Shown: positions 16,796-28,511 of the stretch, piece by piece | How the letters are laid out: each line of letters starts with the position of its first letter | How positions within the stretch are numbered: position 1 is the stretch's first letter | DNA from: Uruburuella testudinis | Lineage (GTDB): Bacteria; Pseudomonadota; Gammaproteobacteria; Burkholderiales; Neisseriaceae | NCBI RefSeq assembly: GCF_022870865.1 | Contig: NZ_CP091508.1 | Span: 2,418,001 to 2,482,000 of the forward strand | Length of the DNA stretch: 64,000 bases | Reading direction: 5' to 3' | Made by a program: the position numbers and the translations under genes | Notes under the pieces: generated by a model | What the model saw: only the letters and a program-made list of their open reading frames with translations | Databases searched by the model: none | Told to the model about the DNA's origin: nothing

Positions 16796-17909
16796 ATTCG
16801 GCAATTAAATATATGAACCATTCAATACTTTCACTGTCCAAACCGATATGGAAAAAGAAGACACCCGAAAACTATCAGCCGACGCCTTGTACGAGAAACG
16901 AAAACAAGTCATCCGGCTGCACAAGATGGGCATGGGAATTATCAAAATCACCCAAGCCGTAGGCATGTGTTATGAAGCCGTCCGTCAGGCCATTACCACT
17001 TACCAAGAGGGCGGAATGACAGCGCTTAAACCTAAAAAACGAGGGCGCAGCCCGGGCGAATATCGGCAATTGAATGCCGAACAAGAAGCCTATATCCAAA
17101 AGCTGATTATCGAGCAACGCCCGGAACAGTTGAAAATGGACTTCGCCTTATGGACGCGCAATGCAGTGAAAGAACTGATTTTACAAGAATTAGAAATCGA
17201 CATGCCGGTGCGCACGGTAGGCTCTTATCTCCAACGCTGGGGCTTCACCCCGCAAAAGCCGATTAAAAAAGCATACGAACAGCAACCTGAAGCCGTAAAA
17301 ACCTGGTTGGATGAAACCTATCCGAGCATAGCCCGGCGGGCAAAAGCAGAAAATGCCGAAATTCATTGGGGTGATGAAACCGCCTTGGTTAATACCGATG
17401 TCAGAGGCAGAAGCTATTCGCCCAAGGGGAAAACGCCGGTGACTTATGCCGTTGGCGGCACCCGGCACAAACTGTCAATGATTTCCACCGTCAACAACCG
17501 AGGAAAGGCGCACTGGATGATTATTGATGCAGCGTTTGATGCAGACAAGCTGATTAAATTTATGCAGTCTCTGTGCCAAGAAGTCGGGCGCAAAGTTTTT
17601 TTGATACTGGATAACTTAAGGGTGCATCACAGTAAAAAAGTGAAAGCCTGGCTGGCAGAGCATTGTGATGAAATCGAGGTGTTCCATTTACCCAGTTATA
17701 GCCCCGAGCTGAATCCGGATGAGCGCTTGAATGCAGACTTGAAGCAAGTTATCAGTGCGATGGTTCCGGTGCGGACGAAAGCAAAGCTGCGTAGTGCGGT
17801 TGTTCGGATTATGGAGTCTATTTGCAGTACACCGAAACGGGTGATGGCCTACTTCGGCGACTCGCATGTACGATATGCCGGATGTTAATATATTTAATTG
17901 CCGAATCTA
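16793..17909 (+). mobile_element. IS630-family insertion sequence
   Basis: The ends form a perfect inverted repeat of about 24 bp (left TATAGATTCGGCAATTAAAT..., right ...ATTTAATTGCCGAATCTATA), with TA on both sides as expected for IS630/Tc1-mariner targeting. One intact transposase gene lies inside. The element sits at the right edge of the toxin array, 50 bp from the end of the exonuclease gene on the other strand. Confidence 0.85.
16848..17888 (+). CDS. IS630 family transposase
   Basis: 346 residues. The N-terminal ~80 residues form a helix-turn-helix (IIKITQAVGMCYEAVRQAI). The DDE catalytic triad is visible as WGDET (~175), LILDNLRVHHS (~250) and SPELNPDE (~287), the typical IS630 spacing. 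The frame is complete and ends inside the right inverted repeat region, so the element may be active. Confidence 0.9.
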   Translation: MEKEDTRKLSADALYEKRKQVIRLHKMGMGIIKITQAVGMCYEAVRQAITTYQEGGMTALKPKKRGRSPGEYRQLNAEQEAYIQKLIIEQRPEQLKMDFALWTRNAVKELILQELEIDMPVRTVGSYLQRWGFTPQKPIKKAYEQQPEAVKTWLDETYPSIARRAKAENAEIHWGDETALVNTDVRGRSYSPKGKTPVTYAVGGTRHKLSMISTVNNRGKAHWMIIDAAFDADKLIKFMQSLCQEVGRKVFLILDNLRVHHSKKVKAWLAEHCDEIEVFHLPSYSPELNPDERLNADLKQVISAMVPVRTKAKLRSAVVRIMESICSTPKRVMAYFGDSHVRYAGC

Positions 17910-17960
17910 TAGTTATTTTCTTTAAATTTTCAAACCAGATTATGAATAGATATTACCCAC

Positions 17961-19355
17961 TCAAGCCAATACCTTCACAACATTTTTTCCCTGCTTAAAC
18001 TTAGCCTTCAGCAACACCGGCAACGCGTCATCAAAATACCAATTTCCGTCGGGCAACGCCAATGCCCCGCCGGCGCACCTTAACGTTACCGACTGCCCGG
18101 AAACCGCATCGCTTTCTACAATTTCCACTTCATGCGCCCTGCCCCAATCCGTTACCGGCAAGGCCGTTGCCAGGTCTTCAATACGCCGGTTTTGCAGCAG
18201 CACACCTTCATCATTCTGACAGCCGCCGTCACACTGCCCCAGCACCGACACCGGGCACGGCACATTTTTTGCATGTATGGGCGGCAAAATATCCAACGAT
18301 GAAGGGCATAGCCCATATTCCTGCGCCCAAGCCGCCAACGCCCGCTTGGCTGCTTTTTTATGCATAAACAAACCACAAGGCCGGCTGTGGTGGATGCCAT
18401 TGCCCAACGGCACAATCCGCGCCTGTAATCTTTCCCGCTCATCAGGCACAAACCGCACCGTGAGATAATGTTGCTTGGCATTTTCAGACGGCCTGATGCG
18501 GTATTGCGCCTGCATTTGCGCTTTCAGCCACAAGGCATGCAAATCACCCAGTGCCGGCAGAAAACGTATTTCAGCAGCAGCCTGCACGACGCCGGCAACC
18601 GGCTTGGTATGCAGCATCCGCGCCACTTCGGCAAACGTTTTTTCATGCGCATCCAGCGCCAGCGCCTGCCCGTATCGATCCAGCCACACCAATACGCCGT
18701 GGCTGTCCGGCAAGGCATAAAGCTGCCCGGCCAAACTTGAAGGCAGCCAGGCCGGCAACATTTTTGGGTTCATCAGCGCACGGCAATGGTTTTCCCATTC
18801 CTGAGCGCCCATCTGTGCAACACTCTGCTCCAGAAAACCCGCCAACGCCAGCACATCGGCCAGTGCACGGTGCCTGCTTGCCACCGCAATACCGAAACGC
18901 TCGATAATGCTGTCGAGATTATGCTTGGCAAACTGCGGATACAAGCGGCGCGAAAGCTGGACCGTACACAACGCCGGCGCGGCAAAATCCACCCCCGCCC
19001 GTTTAAACTCATGGCGCAGAAAGGTATAGTCGAAGCGGCTGTTGTGCGCCACCACCAAAGTACCGCGCAGCAGCGGCAGCAACTCGGCCGCCATCTCGGC
19101 AAACACCGGCGCATCCGCCACCATCTCGCTATCAATTCCGGTCAGCCGGGTAATAAAAGACGATATCGGCTGCTGCGGATTCACCAGCCATTGGTGTTGC
19201 GATACCTGCCCCTGCTCAAAACGCAGCAAAGCCACTTCCGTTATCCGGTCTTGATACATATTGCCGCCGGTGGTTTCCAAATCCACCACCGCTACCGGCA
19301 GGCCCAAACGGGCAAAACAAGCCGCCAAAAGCGGCCAATGCGAGGCTTGCGCCAT
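17961..19355 (-). CDS. DnaQ-like 3'-5' exonuclease with C-terminal extension
   Basis: 464 residues. Residues 20-185 carry all DEDDh exonuclease motifs: VVDLETTG, HNSRFDYTFL, and HRALADVLAL with the catalytic His and last Asp. Residues ~200-464 resemble the degenerate GIY-YIG/Cho-like half found in DnaQ-UvrC fusion proteins (LPDSHGVLVWLD, LPALGDLHALWLKAQ) but lack a clear GIY...YIG pair. Probable role is DNA repair or proofreading in the cytoplasm. It is the first ordinary chromosomal gene after the toxin array. Confidence 0.8.
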   Translation of the reverse strand: MAQASHWPLLAACFARLGLPVAVVDLETTGGNMYQDRITEVALLRFEQGQVSQHQWLVNPQQPISSFITRLTGIDSEMVADAPVFAEMAAELLPLLRGTLVVAHNSRFDYTFLRHEFKRAGVDFAAPALCTVQLSRRLYPQFAKHNLDSIIERFGIAVASRHRALADVLALAGFLEQSVAQMGAQEWENHCRALMNPKMLPAWLPSSLAGQLYALPDSHGVLVWLDRYGQALALDAHEKTFAEVARMLHTKPVAGVVQAAAEIRFLPALGDLHALWLKAQMQAQYRIRPSENAKQHYLTVRFVPDERERLQARIVPLGNGIHHSRPCGLFMHKKAAKRALAAWAQEYGLCPSSLDILPPIHAKNVPCPVSVLGQCDGGCQNDEGVLLQNRRIEDLATALPVTDWGRAHEVEIVESDAVSGQSVTLRCAGGALALPDGNWYFDDALPVLLKAKFKQGKNVVKVLA

Positions 19356-19428
19356 AACAATTTCCGATTAGATTTCAATCAACAACCCGCTATTCTACAC
19401 TTTTAAAGCGTTTTTTGCGATGAAATGC

Positions 19429-19457
19429 TTGACAACCACCCCAGCCGCCCCTATAAT
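19429..19457 (+). promoter_or_regulatory. Sigma-70 promoter for the tRNA pair
   Basis: TTGACA (19429-19434), a 17-bp spacer, then TATAAT (19452-19457): a full-consensus promoter whose start point falls a few bases before tRNA-Arg. Confidence 0.85.
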
Positions 19458-19470
19458 TCACATCTTTCTC

Positions 19471-19547
19471 GCACCCGTAGCTCAGTTGGATAGAGTATCT
19501 GGCTACGAACCAGAGGGTCGGGCGTTCGAATCGCTCCGGGTGCGCCA
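19471..19547 (+). tRNA. tRNA-Arg (ACG)
   Basis: 77 nt including encoded CCA. The acceptor stem GCACCCG/CGGGTGC pairs fully; the anticodon loop CTACGAA between TCTGG and CCAGA gives ACG; the T loop is GTTCGAATC. Confidence 0.95.
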
Positions 19548-19562
19548 AAATATTTTATATCC

Positions 19563-19637
19563 GCGCCCATCGTCTAGCGGTTAGGACATCGCCCTTTCAC
19601 GGCGGTAACCGGGGTTCGATTCCCCGTGGGCGTGCCA
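19563..19637 (+). tRNA. tRNA-Glu (TTC)
   Basis: 75 nt including encoded CCA, with the tRNA-Glu D-arm CGTCTAGCGGTTAGGAC, anticodon TTC in CCCTTTCACGG and T arm CGGGGTTCGATTCCCCG. The first acceptor pair is G-T. It lies 15 bp after tRNA-Arg and is probably co-transcribed. Confidence 0.93.
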
Positions 19638-19643
19638 GTTTAT

Positions 19644-19676
19644 AAAAAAAGCACAGTTTTCAAACTGTGCTTTTTT
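19644..19676 (+). terminator. Rho-independent terminator of the tRNA operon
   Basis: AAGCACAGTTT TC AAACTGTGC followed by TTTTTT, a strong 10-bp stem with a U tract. Confidence 0.9.
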
Positions 19677-19737
19677 CTTATGGCCACTATTTTCTTATCC
19701 CCATTCGCAACCGTAAGCGGATAAGGCGGCAAACCGA

Positions 19738-19809
19738 AAACAGTACGCTCGCACGAGAGCGGTTGACTCGGCACTCCGGCGCGGTTAGGTTGCTTTTGGA
19801 ATGGGTATT
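19738..19809. repeat. Partial Correia-like repeat
   Basis: Only the right half remains: an internal ACAGTACGCTCGC-like segment and the end GGTTAGGTTGCTTTTGGAATGG, matching the right ends of the elements at 22247, 41559, 51830 and 61267. The rest of the ~590-bp gap 19677-20263 shows no gene I can support. Confidence 0.45.
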
Positions 19810-20263
19810 GCCTGCCCGTTGCACCCACACCATCCGACAACCCTTCATCCCCCCTTCATCAAAAAACACGCCAACCTGACCACACTCTCCATGCTTTCAA
19901 AATCAGCCTGTCGGCATTAGCCTGCCTCGCCTTATCCATTACTTTTATCAAATAAGCATAAAACGGAACCCCAACTCGCACAAAACGGCCTGCGGCTTCA
20001 GCATATTGCCGATCAGAATCCGCAGCCAATCTTAATTTTGCCAAAATTTACCCATACGCCGTCGCAACAAAAATACATTATAAAATCATATTGATAACCC
20101 AAATAACCATTCACATTTTACGGATTAACCGCTTCTGACAAACCCGATTGCAGCCGCCCCAATCAAGACAAGGAACTTTTTCTCTGTTAATTTAACCTAA
20201 TACAAACTGTATCAGGCATTTTTTGCCGCAGACAAACATTATCCAAATCAATACGGAGTGATC

Positions 20264-20794
20264 ATGAAAGCAAATTTTAAAGCCATCCTGCCTGCCGCAC
20301 TGCTGCTGGCCGCACTCACCGGTTGTAGCACCTTGGGGGGCGACAAGGCCAAAGCCGAGCCGGCAGCTACTGCCGCCGCTGCTGAAACGGCCGCTGCACA
20401 GCAGACCCCGGCAACCATGCAGGTCGATTCTATCGACGGCCGCAAAGAAGTTGCCTATAAATGCGGCGAAAAAGGCCAAAACCCGCTCACCGTGATGTAT
20501 GGCTTTAAAGACAACCAAGTAGTGGTCGCTCAAGTTAAATTTCAAGATAAACTGTCGCCGGGTCTGTTCCGCGTAATTGGCGATAACGACCAAAACAGCT
20601 TTACCGCCAACGGCATCACTTGGGCCACTGACAAAGCCACACCGGCTACGGTAGACAAAGTCGACGGCAATATGCTTACCCAACAGGCTGTAGAAACCGT
20701 AAACGGCCAGCAGCAGCAAGTATCACAAATCGTGACCAAATACTGCAAACTGGATAAAGCCGCCACAGCCAAGCTGGCCAAAGCCGCCAAATAA
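20264..20794 (+). CDS. Lipoprotein with MliC/adhesin-complex-like domain
   Basis: 176 residues. I choose ATG 20264 because ACGGAG lies at ribosome-site distance. Signal peptide with lipobox LTGC (Cys ~20), an Ala/Glu-rich linker to ~50, then a domain with YKCGEKGQNPLTVMYGF and a late KYC, the two-Cys beta-barrel pattern of MliC-type lysozyme inhibitors and the neisserial adhesin complex protein. It is likely outer-membrane anchored and may inhibit lysozyme; that function is inferred. A DUS terminator follows. Confidence 0.6.
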   Translation: MKANFKAILPAALLLAALTGCSTLGGDKAKAEPAATAAAAETAAAQQTPATMQVDSIDGRKEVAYKCGEKGQNPLTVMYGFKDNQVVVAQVKFQDKLSPGLFRVIGDNDQNSFTANGITWATDKATPATVDKVDGNMLTQQAVETVNGQQQQVSQIVTKYCKLDKAATAKLAKAAK

Positions 20795-20884
20795 TCTGGG
20801 TATGACAGCCGTTCGAAAAACCATCTGGCAGCGGGCTCATCCTGCCGGTTTGTTTTCCGAACAGGCACTTGATACCACAACTTA

Positions 20885-20918
20885 AAAGGCCGTCTGAAAA
20901 TATTTTCAGACGGCCTTT
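20885..20918 (+). terminator. DUS-pair terminator after the lipoprotein gene
   Basis: AAAGGCCGTCTGAAAATA paired with TTTTCAGACGGCCTTT: a perfect stem with a T run, usable from both strands (the gene at 20948 converges on it). Confidence 0.85.
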
Positions 20919-20947
20919 GCATGATGATTTTTAATCAAACCCACTGA

Positions 20948-21973
20948 TCAAAATAAAGCCTCAAACCGCAATAAAGCGCCGACATAATGGCTGCGGTCTT
21001 CGCGGCGGTCGTTGTAGTAGTTCAGCTCGGTTTGCACAAACAGCCAAGGCCGCAGGAAAGGCTGGCGGTAGCCGACAAACGGGCCATAGCCGTTGATGCT
21101 GGCTTTTTTGTTTTCAATATATCCGCCGGCATACACGCCGTAGTTAAGCCATTTGCCCGGTGCAAAATCGTGTTGGCGGTAAAGGCTGTTGCCCCATGTC
21201 CATTCTTCTTTATCGCCGTCGTTTTCATACTGCGCGTGCAAATGGTTGGCAATAAACGGCTTGCCGGCGGGTGCTTTGCGGATTTCGAAATTGGTGCGGG
21301 CATAGTGTTTGCTGTCGATGCCGTAACGGTAGATTTGTTCGGCAAAGGTGCTGTAATCGTTTTCCAACTGCCAGCGCTTGCCGGCTTTTACGCGGGCGTA
21401 AATGTCGTCGCCCGAACGCACGCCGATGTCAAAATCAGTGTCCAGCCCGGTAAGGCGGGAAAGATCCGACCAACGCAGTGCCAACGAGGTATTGTCGTCA
21501 CGCACGCGGTCGCGGTCGTAAGTGCGGTTGCGGTTGTTGGATTGGCGGCCGTCGGCACCCAGGTGGGCAGGGTCGCCGAGCTGGTTGTCGAGCGAATCGT
21601 CACCGAACACCACGCTGACTTTGTTTTCCAGCACCGGCAGTTTCAAACGCCCGCGGATGCGCGGCTTGACGGAAAACTCATCATACTTGTTCCATTCGGT
21701 ATCCAGCATGATACGTAAAGATGCGGATGCGGGGTTATTGGGATCGGGCGTGCCGAACCAACCGTCCATACGGTGGGCAAAACGATCCAACCCCCGGCTG
21801 GCGGCGCCATGCTGCCGGTCTGCCCAAGTGTCGTTTTCAACCGCAGCTTCCGCGGTCGGCGCAGCTTCGGCGCTGCCCACAGGCACCCATTCTTCTTCGG
21901 CAAGCGCCAACGGCGCCGCCCCCAGCAGCAGGCTTAACGTGATACTCCGGTGTAGTCGTGTTTTGATAAACAT
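20948..21973 (-). CDS. Putative outer-membrane beta-barrel protein
   Basis: 341 residues with a Sec signal peptide (cleavage after ALAEE-like AAPLALA, ~25). The mature part has many alternating Tyr/Trp/Arg-rich strands (NYGVYAGGYIENKK, VQTELNYYND) and ends in phenylalanine (LRFEALF), as outer-membrane barrels do. It resembles conserved neisserial outer-membrane proteins of unknown function. It converges on the lipoprotein gene across the DUS terminator. Confidence 0.6.
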   Translation of the reverse strand: MFIKTRLHRSITLSLLLGAAPLALAEEEWVPVGSAEAAPTAEAAVENDTWADRQHGAASRGLDRFAHRMDGWFGTPDPNNPASASLRIMLDTEWNKYDEFSVKPRIRGRLKLPVLENKVSVVFGDDSLDNQLGDPAHLGADGRQSNNRNRTYDRDRVRDDNTSLALRWSDLSRLTGLDTDFDIGVRSGDDIYARVKAGKRWQLENDYSTFAEQIYRYGIDSKHYARTNFEIRKAPAGKPFIANHLHAQYENDGDKEEWTWGNSLYRQHDFAPGKWLNYGVYAGGYIENKKASINGYGPFVGYRQPFLRPWLFVQTELNYYNDRREDRSHYVGALLRFEALF

Positions 21974-22246
21974 AGTCTCCCTCGGTCATTTTTCGGTCAC
22001 GGAAGTCAGTATACCGCGATTTATTCGGATAAAAACGATTTTTGCACCAATATCATCTTAATATGCAACAAACAGGCCGTCTGAAAGCGGTTGCCGTTTA
22101 ACTGAATCATTATACGAAACGGTAAACCCAAAACACTACAGGCAGCGCAGCAAAACAGGGCAACAAAGCAGAATGATTAAGCCGAACGGCTATATTTTAA
22201 TAGATTAATGGTTTTCATTCTGTTTTCAGACGGCCTCGTGTTCCTT

Positions 22247-22370
22247 ATGCCCATGCACAAAAGTCAGCGATAGCAGCATTCAAAAAAGAAATGATGTAAG
22301 ACAACAAACCACAGTACAGCCGGTACGATAAGGCGAACCAACGTCGTTAGGTTGTTTTGGTGAATGGGCC
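22247..22370. repeat. Correia-like MITE, 124 bp
   Basis: Left end ATGCCCATGCACAAAAGTCA, right end GTTGTTTTGGTGAATGGGC: inverted ends shared with the copies at 41559, 51830 and 61267. Internal ACAGTAC and AAGGCGAACCAACG match Correia-like cores. The rest of the intergenic region 21974-22438 has a lone DUS and no gene. Confidence 0.6.
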
Positions 22371-22387
22371 TCAAAACGGTATAAAAC

Positions 22388-22422
22388 AGGCCGTCTGAAA
22401 CCTTTCGGTTTTCAGACGGCCT
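22388..22422 (-). terminator. DUS-pair terminator of gcvP
   Basis: AGGCCGTCTGAAACC...GGTTTTCAGACGGCCT directly after the gcvP stop. Confidence 0.8.
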
Positions 22423-22438
22423 CAAGCCGGGGCTTTAA

Positions 22439-25279
<2,841 letters not shown>

Positions 25280-25365
25280 GTTTTTTCCTCTGTATTGCTG
25301 ATTAAAGTTTGCTGCATAGTTTCATGGCCGTCTGAAAGGGCTTAAAGATTAAATCAAGCGGTGTT

Positions 25366-26553
25366 TCAGACGGCCTTCATCATCTTGGTTTTCACCATCC
25401 CCTTGCCTGCTATCCACAAAGCCAACAGCTGCACGGCCAGCAGCAGTGCCATCACGCCGTGCCAGCCGTAGCCGGCATAGGCCAGCCCGCAAAGCCATGC
25501 GCCGAGGGTTCCGCCGCTGTAATAAGCCATGTAATACAGCCCTGAAGCGAGCGAGCGGCCTTCTTTCACGTTAACCGCGATATAGCTGATGGTGGCCGCC
25601 TGAGTGATAAACACGCCGGACGACATAACGGTTAAGGCCGCTACAATGCCCCACAGCGGCGCAGACAAGGTCGCCCACACGCCCGCCATCGACAGCAGCA
25701 CCGCCACCATCACCGTGCGCGCCGCGCCGAAACGGTTAATCAGCCTGGCCGCCAACGGCGTAATCACCATACCGATCAAATATACGGCAAAAATATTCGC
25801 CAACTGGCCGCTGTTCAAACGGTAAGGCTCGTCGGCCAGATAAAGGTTGATATAGGTAAAACAGCCCACCAGCGAACACAGCACGCAGGCGCCGAGCGCG
25901 CAGGCCGTCAGCACATAACGGTTGTGCAGGTGCGCCTTCAGCGTGCTTAAGGCCGTCTGAATATTGGGTTTGGGCACAAAATTTTGCGATGCCGGCAACT
26001 GCTTCCACACAAAAAACGCGCTTGCCAAACTGAGCGCCGCCATCACATAAAACGCGCCGCGCCAGCCCATCAGCTCGCTCAAGTGGCCGAGCAGAAAACG
26101 CCCTAAAAAGCCGCCCAACACCGTGCCCGACACATACAGCGACATCAGCCGCGCCATCGCCCGCCCGCCGAATTCTTCGCCGATATAGGCAATCAGCACC
26201 ACCGTAATCCCCGGCACCGCCAGCCCCTGCAAAAAGCGGTAAACCATCATCATTTCAATCGACTGCACACCGGCCAGCAACGCAGTGGGAATGCCGAGAA
26301 ACAGCAGCGAGCCGACAATAAAACGCTTGCGCCCGAGCGCATCGGAAAGCATGCCCATAAACGGCGACATCAGCGCCACACCCATCACCGTTGCCCCCAC
26401 CGCCAACCCCACCTGCACTTCGCTGGCCTGCAAATCCTGCATCAGCAGCGGCAACACCGCCTGCACGGAATACACCTGCAAAAAGGCAAATACGCCGGTG
26501 AGGGCAATGGCCAGCAGCAGCAAAGCATTCGGGTTGTCGGGGTTGTGGGTCAT
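25366..26553 (-). CDS. MFS transporter (YnfM-like)
   Basis: 395 residues from ATG 26553 (MTHNPDN); the longer frame upstream only translates a tandem repeat. About 12 membrane segments with the MFS loop motif GMLSDALGRKRFIVG after helix 2. Resembles the YnfM/arabinose-efflux DHA group; substrate unknown. The stop codon TGA is part of a DUS (K-A-V-stop). Confidence 0.85.
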   Translation of the reverse strand: MTHNPDNPNALLLLAIALTGVFAFLQVYSVQAVLPLLMQDLQASEVQVGLAVGATVMGVALMSPFMGMLSDALGRKRFIVGSLLFLGIPTALLAGVQSIEMMMVYRFLQGLAVPGITVVLIAYIGEEFGGRAMARLMSLYVSGTVLGGFLGRFLLGHLSELMGWRGAFYVMAALSLASAFFVWKQLPASQNFVPKPNIQTALSTLKAHLHNRYVLTACALGACVLCSLVGCFTYINLYLADEPYRLNSGQLANIFAVYLIGMVITPLAARLINRFGAARTVMVAVLLSMAGVWATLSAPLWGIVAALTVMSSGVFITQAATISYIAVNVKEGRSLASGLYYMAYYSGGTLGAWLCGLAYAGYGWHGVMALLLAVQLLALWIAGKGMVKTKMMKAV

Positions 26554-26564
26554 AATGATTTCTA

Positions 26565-26615
26565 GGTGGGTTTTGTTTGGTGGGTTTTGTTTGGTGGGTT
26601 TTGTTTGGTGGGTTT
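26565..26615. repeat. 14-bp tandem repeat upstream of the MFS gene
   Basis: GGTGGGTTTTGTTT repeated three times plus nine bases, ending at a DUS. It begins 11 bp before the MFS start codon, in its 5' untranslated region. Confidence 0.8.
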
Positions 26616-27938
26616 CAGACGGCCTGACCATTATTCAAGCCTTGCGGCTTGTGCCCTCTCCCTAACCCTCTCCCGCGGGAGAGGGAACTCGGTTGCCGTT
26701 GTGTTTGCCGTTGCGCGTTTTTACCGTTGCGTGTTTTTGCCGTTGCGTGTTTTTGCCATCGTGTGCTTTGACCGTTGCGTGCGTTGACTGTTGCGCATTT
26801 GGGCCGGCGTTTGTTTTTATCGCCAACCTTACCGTTTCAGCAACCTAGCTCCCTCCCGTGGGGGAGGGTTAGGGAGAGGGCGGCAAACCGCAGGTTTGCA
26901 TCATTCCACCTTCCTCCATCATTTTCAGACGGCCTGACCGTTATTCAAGCCTTGTGGCTTGTGCCCTCTCCCTAACCCTCTCCCACGGGAGAGGGAATTC
27001 GGTTACTGTTGTGTTTGCCGTTACGCGTTTTTTACCGTTGCGCATTTTGGTCGGCGTTTGATTTTATCGCCAACCTTACCGCTTCAGCCACTTAGCTCCC
27101 TCCCCTGTGGGGGAGGGTTGGGGAGAGGGCGGCAAACCGCAGGTTTGCATCATTCCACCTTCCTCCATCATTTTCAGACGGCCTGACCGTTATTCAAGCC
27201 TTGCGGCTTGTGCCCTCTCCCTAACCCTCTCCCACGGGAGAGGGAATTCGGTTACTGTTATGTTTGCCGTTACTCGTTTTTTTACCGTTGTGTGTTTTTG
27301 CCGTTGCGCATTTTGGCCGGCGTTATTTTCCCGCCAATCTTACCGTTTCAGCAACCTAGCTCCCTCCCCTGTGGGGGAGGGTTAGGGAGAGGGCGGCAAA
27401 CCGCAGGTTTGCTTCATCGCGCTTTCCGCCATCATTTTCAGACGGCCTGACCGTTATTCAAGCCTTGCGGCTTGTACCCTCTCCCTAACCCTCTCCCGCG
27501 GGAGAGGGAACTCGGTTGCTGCTGTGTTTGCCATTACGCGTTTTTTACCGTTGCGTGTTTTGGCCGGCGTTTGTTTTTATCGCCACTCTTACCGCTTCAG
27601 CAATCTGACTCCCTCCCCTGTGGGGGAGGATTGGGGAGAGGGCGGCAAACCGCAGGTTTGCATCATTCCACCTTCCTCCATCATTTTCAGACGGCCTGAC
27701 CGTTATTCAAGCCTTGCGGCTTGTGCCCTCTCCCTAACCCTCTCCCGCGGGAGAGGGAATTCGGTTACTGTTGTGTTTGCCGTTACGCGTTTTTTTGCCG
27801 TTGCGCATTTTGGTCGGCGTTTGATTTTATCGCCAACCTTACCGCTTCAGCCACTTAGCTCCCTCCCCTGTGGGGGAGGGCTGGGGAGAGGGCGGCAAAC
27901 CGCAGGTTTGCTTCATTGCGCCTTCCGCCACCATCATT
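26614..27938. repeat. Five tandem ~250-bp repeats with DUS and G/C-rich palindromes
   Basis: Units start at the DUS TTCAGACGGCCTGACC at about 26615, 26923, 27172, 27435 and 27686 (unit length ~250-310). Each holds GCCCTCTCCCTAACCCTCTC, GGGAGAGGGAA, a variable GCCGTTGCGCATTTT segment and CTCCCTCCC...GGGGGAGGG. Short open frames here are low-complexity translations of the repeat and I do not call genes. Confidence 0.85.
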
Positions 27939-27939
27939 T

Positions 27940-28500
27940 TCAGACGGCCTCTTTCTGCGCCCACTTCGGCTGTTTCGCCAACACTTCTGCATATACAGGG
28001 CAATCTTCGCTGTGCGCGCCGTTCAGATAGCCGGTGCTCATCAGAAATTCATTCACAATTTCGCCGCCCACAAATTTGAATTGCTTTTTAAATAATTTCA
28101 CCCATTCGTCTTTACTGCGCGGATGGTGGGCATCGAGCCAGTTTTTAAACGAGCCGTATTCGGCTTGCAGCGCCAAAATCTGCTGCGCGTTATGAATGGC
28201 GGCGTTGACTTTCAATTTGTTGCGCACAATCCCCGCATCGGCCAACAGGCGTTCGCGGTCGGCTTCGGTGTAGGCGGCCACTTTGGCGATATCGAAGCCG
28301 GAATAGGCCGTCTGAAACGCGGCTTGCTTTTTCAGCATCAAAGTCCAGCTCAAACCTGCTTGGTTGATTTCCAACACCAGCCGTTCAAATAATTCGTTGT
28401 CGTCTTCAATCGGGAAACCGTAGGCGTGGTCGTGATAATGCTTATTGGGGTTATCACTGCTTTCGGGCAGCTTGAGCACAAATTCGCAATAAGGGTTCAT
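27940..28500 (-). CDS. tag: DNA-3-methyladenine glycosylase I
   Basis: 186 residues from ATG 28500, preceded by AGAAGG; ATG 28518 would overlap the upstream gene's stop. Tag-family motifs: YHDHAYGFPIEDD near the start, LEINQAGLSWTLMLKK, IVRNKLKV. Removes 3-methyladenine from alkylated DNA. It follows the racemase gene almost without a gap, so the two are likely one operon. Its stop codon lies in a DUS (E-A-V-stop) at the edge of the tandem repeats. Confidence 0.85.
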   Translation of the reverse strand: MNPYCEFVLKLPESSDNPNKHYHDHAYGFPIEDDNELFERLVLEINQAGLSWTLMLKKQAAFQTAYSGFDIAKVAAYTEADRERLLADAGIVRNKLKVNAAIHNAQQILALQAEYGSFKNWLDAHHPRSKDEWVKLFKKQFKFVGGEIVNEFLMSTGYLNGAHSEDCPVYAEVLAKQPKWAQKEAV

Positions 28501-28511
28501 CGCCTTCTCTT

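Noticed and set aside
19859..20044. 61-residue minus-strand frame in the gap after the tRNAs
   Set aside because: No family, weak start context; likely chance or a decayed fragment.
26566..28079. Repeated + strand frames such as CPLPNPLPRERE
   Set aside because: Low-complexity readings of the tandem repeat palindromes, with no ribosome sites.
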